Source: an uncultured Eggerthella sp. (GTDB taxonomy: Bacteria; Actinomycetota; Coriobacteriia; Coriobacteriales; Eggerthellaceae). Taken from it: a stretch of DNA of 64,000 nt. Below, one piece after another: positions 62,365-64,000 of this stretch. The translations under genes and the position numbers were made by a program. Where the stretch lies: positions 62,001 to 126,000 of the forward strand of contig UPYK01000002.1 in NCBI GenBank assembly GCA_900538545.1, in the 5' to 3' direction. Position 1 is the first letter of the stretch; each line of letters starts with the position of its first letter. The notes beneath the pieces are model-generated. The model was not told the origin of the DNA and did not search any database. It saw nothing but the letters and a program-made list of their open reading frames with translations.

Positions 62365-62439
62365 GAATGATAAACCGAACGTGTTCTGAAATCGAGCATA
62401 TCGAATGAGTGCCCGAGGCGCGTTGAACAAGGAGGTTCT

Positions 62440-63717
62440 ATGAAAGGTTTGGAAGGCATCAAGGTCGTCGAGCTCACCGGGTATGTGGCAGCTCCGGCGT
62501 GTCCGCGCATCTTAGGCGAGATGGGAGCGACCATCTACAAGATCGAACCGTTCTCAGGGGATGAGTACCGCACCAATGGTCCGGGATTCGGCATGCAGAA
62601 GACCGATATCGACGATCCTGCGTTCGACCTGGCATCCATGAACAAGGAATTCTTGAGCGTGAATTTGAAGGACCCGGAGGGTGCGGCGTTTGTCGAGAAG
62701 CTCCTAGCGGATGCCGATGTCATGATCACGAGCTTTCGCGACAATGCCCTAAAGAAGCTTGGCCTCGACTACGAAGCGGTGCATGCGCGCCATCCCCACC
62801 TCGTCTGGGCGCAGATGCGCGGCTATGGGGAATACGGTCCTGAGCGCGACAGCAAGGGATTCGACACCACGGCCTACGGTGCGCGCGGCGGTTTCTTCGC
62901 CTCGTTGCCGCAAGCCGATAACTTCCAGCCCATCAACTGGCCGGCAGCGATCGGGGATTGGAACGCCTCGATGGCCCTTACTGCAGGCGTGCTCGGTGCT
63001 CTCGTGCGCAAGGACCGCACCGGGGAGGGCGACAAGGTGACGGTGAACCTGTATCACTGCGCGCTCTGGGCGATGCAGATCATGCTCGCTTCCACCCAGT
63101 TCGGCGATAAATGGCCCAAGTCCCGCTACAACGTCACCTGCCCGACGAACAACTCCTACCGCACCAAGGATGATGTGTGGTTCATGATCTGCTACGGCAG
63201 CTACGACATCTTCTACGACCATGTCATGCGCTCGATCGGTCTCGATGACCTCATCGGTGACGAGCGCTACAACCGCTCTTCCGTGATCAATGATGGACGC
63301 GGCATCAACACCGAGGTCGTGAAGATCCTAGAGGACCAGTTCGCCACCCAGGATTGGGAGTATTGGGAGCGCATCTTCAAGGAGAACGACTTCCCCTACC
63401 AGCGTCTCTATCAGGCCCAGGACATCTTGAACGATGAGGAGGCCTACGCCAACGACATCTTAAGGTCCGTCCACTACGACGCCTTCGGCGAGAAGGTCCT
63501 GCCCACCTCTCCGATCCGCTTCGAGTCGATGGGAGACCCCGTGCTCAGGAAGAGCCGCCCGATCGGCTACGACACCGCACGCATCATGGAGGCCTATGGC
63601 TACACGCCCGATCAGATCGGAAAGATGGATGGCACCTCGGTGCTCTGCTATGGCGGCGAAGAGATGCCCGAATCGGTGTTCGTTCCCAGCTACGGGCCGC
63701 GCTCGAAGAGGGATTAA
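62440..63717 (+). CDS. CaiB/BaiF-type (class III) CoA transferase, copy 2
   Basis: The protein has 425 aa and the same residues as the copy at 59684-60961. At DNA level, 62440-63683 is identical to 59684-60927 (1,244 bp). Four silent differences then follow in the last 34 bp (63684, 63693, 63696 and 63702). AAGGAGG lies 5 nt before the ATG. The gene is divergent from lysR and followed at 48 bp by a TetR-family gene. The reaction is as for copy 1. Being next to a LysR gene and a candidate operator, this copy is likely the inducible one. Confidence 0.92.
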   Translation: MKGLEGIKVVELTGYVAAPACPRILGEMGATIYKIEPFSGDEYRTNGPGFGMQKTDIDDPAFDLASMNKEFLSVNLKDPEGAAFVEKLLADADVMITSFRDNALKKLGLDYEAVHARHPHLVWAQMRGYGEYGPERDSKGFDTTAYGARGGFFASLPQADNFQPINWPAAIGDWNASMALTAGVLGALVRKDRTGEGDKVTVNLYHCALWAMQIMLASTQFGDKWPKSRYNVTCPTNNSYRTKDDVWFMICYGSYDIFYDHVMRSIGLDDLIGDERYNRSSVINDGRGINTEVVKILEDQFATQDWEYWERIFKENDFPYQRLYQAQDILNDEEAYANDILRSVHYDAFGEKVLPTSPIRFESMGDPVLRKSRPIGYDTARIMEAYGYTPDQIGKMDGTSVLCYGGEEMPESVFVPSYGPRSKRD

Positions 63718-63765
63718 GAAAGCACAGTGCACTAAATCACGGCGAAAACACAGGAGGGAGGATTC

Positions 63766-64000
63766 ATGGTAACGGCCGTCGCGAATGTGACCATGCGCGA
63801 GAGTAAAGCGAGGTCAACGATGCAAAAAAGAGCAGGACATTCTCTGCCGCGTTTCATCGTCAGTCGTTCGATCAGTAACTCTGATAAGACAAAATGGAGG
63901 ATCGTGCGCGCTCTTGAAAAGGCTCTTAAGAAAAAGCCTTTCAATAAAGTGAACGTCGTCGATATGACCGACGAATGTCACATCGCTCGGCAAACCTTCT
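63766..64000 (+). CDS. TetR-family regulator, N-terminal part (cut by window end)
   Basis: The first 78 codons are present. A basic N-terminal tail of about 40 residues precedes a TetR-type HTH opening: KWRIVRALEKALKKKPFNKV, then VVDMTDECHIARQTF, which fits the helix-turn-helix with the usual QTF/Y ending. AGGAGG lies 8-9 nt before the ATG at 63766. It follows CoA transferase copy 2 by 48 bp without a terminator, so it may be cotranscribed. Ligand unknown. Confidence 0.8.
   Translation, partial: MVTAVANVTMRESKARSTMQKRAGHSLPRFIVSRSISNSDKTKWRIVRALEKALKKKPFNKVNVVDMTDECHIARQTF

Noticed and set aside
59684..63717. Composite transposon formed by the two CoA-transferase copies
   Set aside because: The repeated parts are just coding sequence from ATG to stop. 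No transposase, terminal inverted repeat or target duplication was seen.

Overview
The window looks like chromosome of a Gram-positive bacterium of moderate G+C. Class Coriobacteriia (Eggerthellales-like gut or oral actinobacteria) is my best guess. The reasons are choline-binding-type wall repeats, LicD and TarIJ enzymes, GTG/TTG starts, a CIRCE element before htpG, PntAB, an OFA-family transporter and CaiB-type CoA transferases. No rRNA, tRNA, CRISPR array, transposase or phage gene was seen. The species assignment is inference.

Layout. 1-6080 (minus strand): a partial gene, an amino-acid ABC binding lipoprotein, a membrane-anchored polysaccharide deacetylase, CIRCE-controlled htpG, and proC. 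6345-11214 (plus): a DUF308 membrane protein, a large RND exporter and a glutaredoxin-like protein. 11338-12291 (minus): a GT2 glycosyltransferase. 12545-23083 (plus): four consecutive secreted enzymes with aromatic/Gly cell-wall-binding repeats of the choline-binding type. They are a subtilisin, a transglutaminase-like protein, an amidase plus glucosaminidase, and an L,D-transpeptidase.

23245-44455 is a phosphocholine/teichoic-acid-like surface polymer locus. It holds a three-domain HTH-LicC-LicA fusion, LicB, two LicD proteins, a TacF-like flippase, TarI and TarJ (CDP-ribitol), several glycosyltransferases including a two-domain GT2 and a GlfT2-like enzyme, a DUF6541 membrane protein, and a TagG/TagH-type ABC exporter. 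The ATPase of that exporter carries three CWB2-like repeats at its C-terminus, predicted to be cytosolic. Together with the upstream cluster this reads as one system: import and activate choline, build a ribitol-containing polymer, attach phosphocholine, export it, and dock wall enzymes on the choline.

44719-64000: a DUF2335-like membrane protein and a desulfoferrodoxin-like Cys protein; a GT2; a minus-strand operon (SCP2-like, Fe-alcohol dehydrogenase, aldehyde dehydrogenase, OFA-type MFS with a His-rich loop); pntAB; a 29-bp perfect palindrome plus terminator; a TAXI-type binding lipoprotein followed by gltS and a small His-rich protein; a crotonase; two almost identical CaiB/BaiF CoA-transferase genes flanking a LysR regulator; and the start of a TetR regulator.

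The observations most worth following are the TagH-CWB2 fusion, the HTH-LicC-LicA fusion with palindromes at its promoter, the choline-binding enzyme cluster beside the lic locus, the orphan TAXI protein with GltS, and the gene-converted caiB pair.
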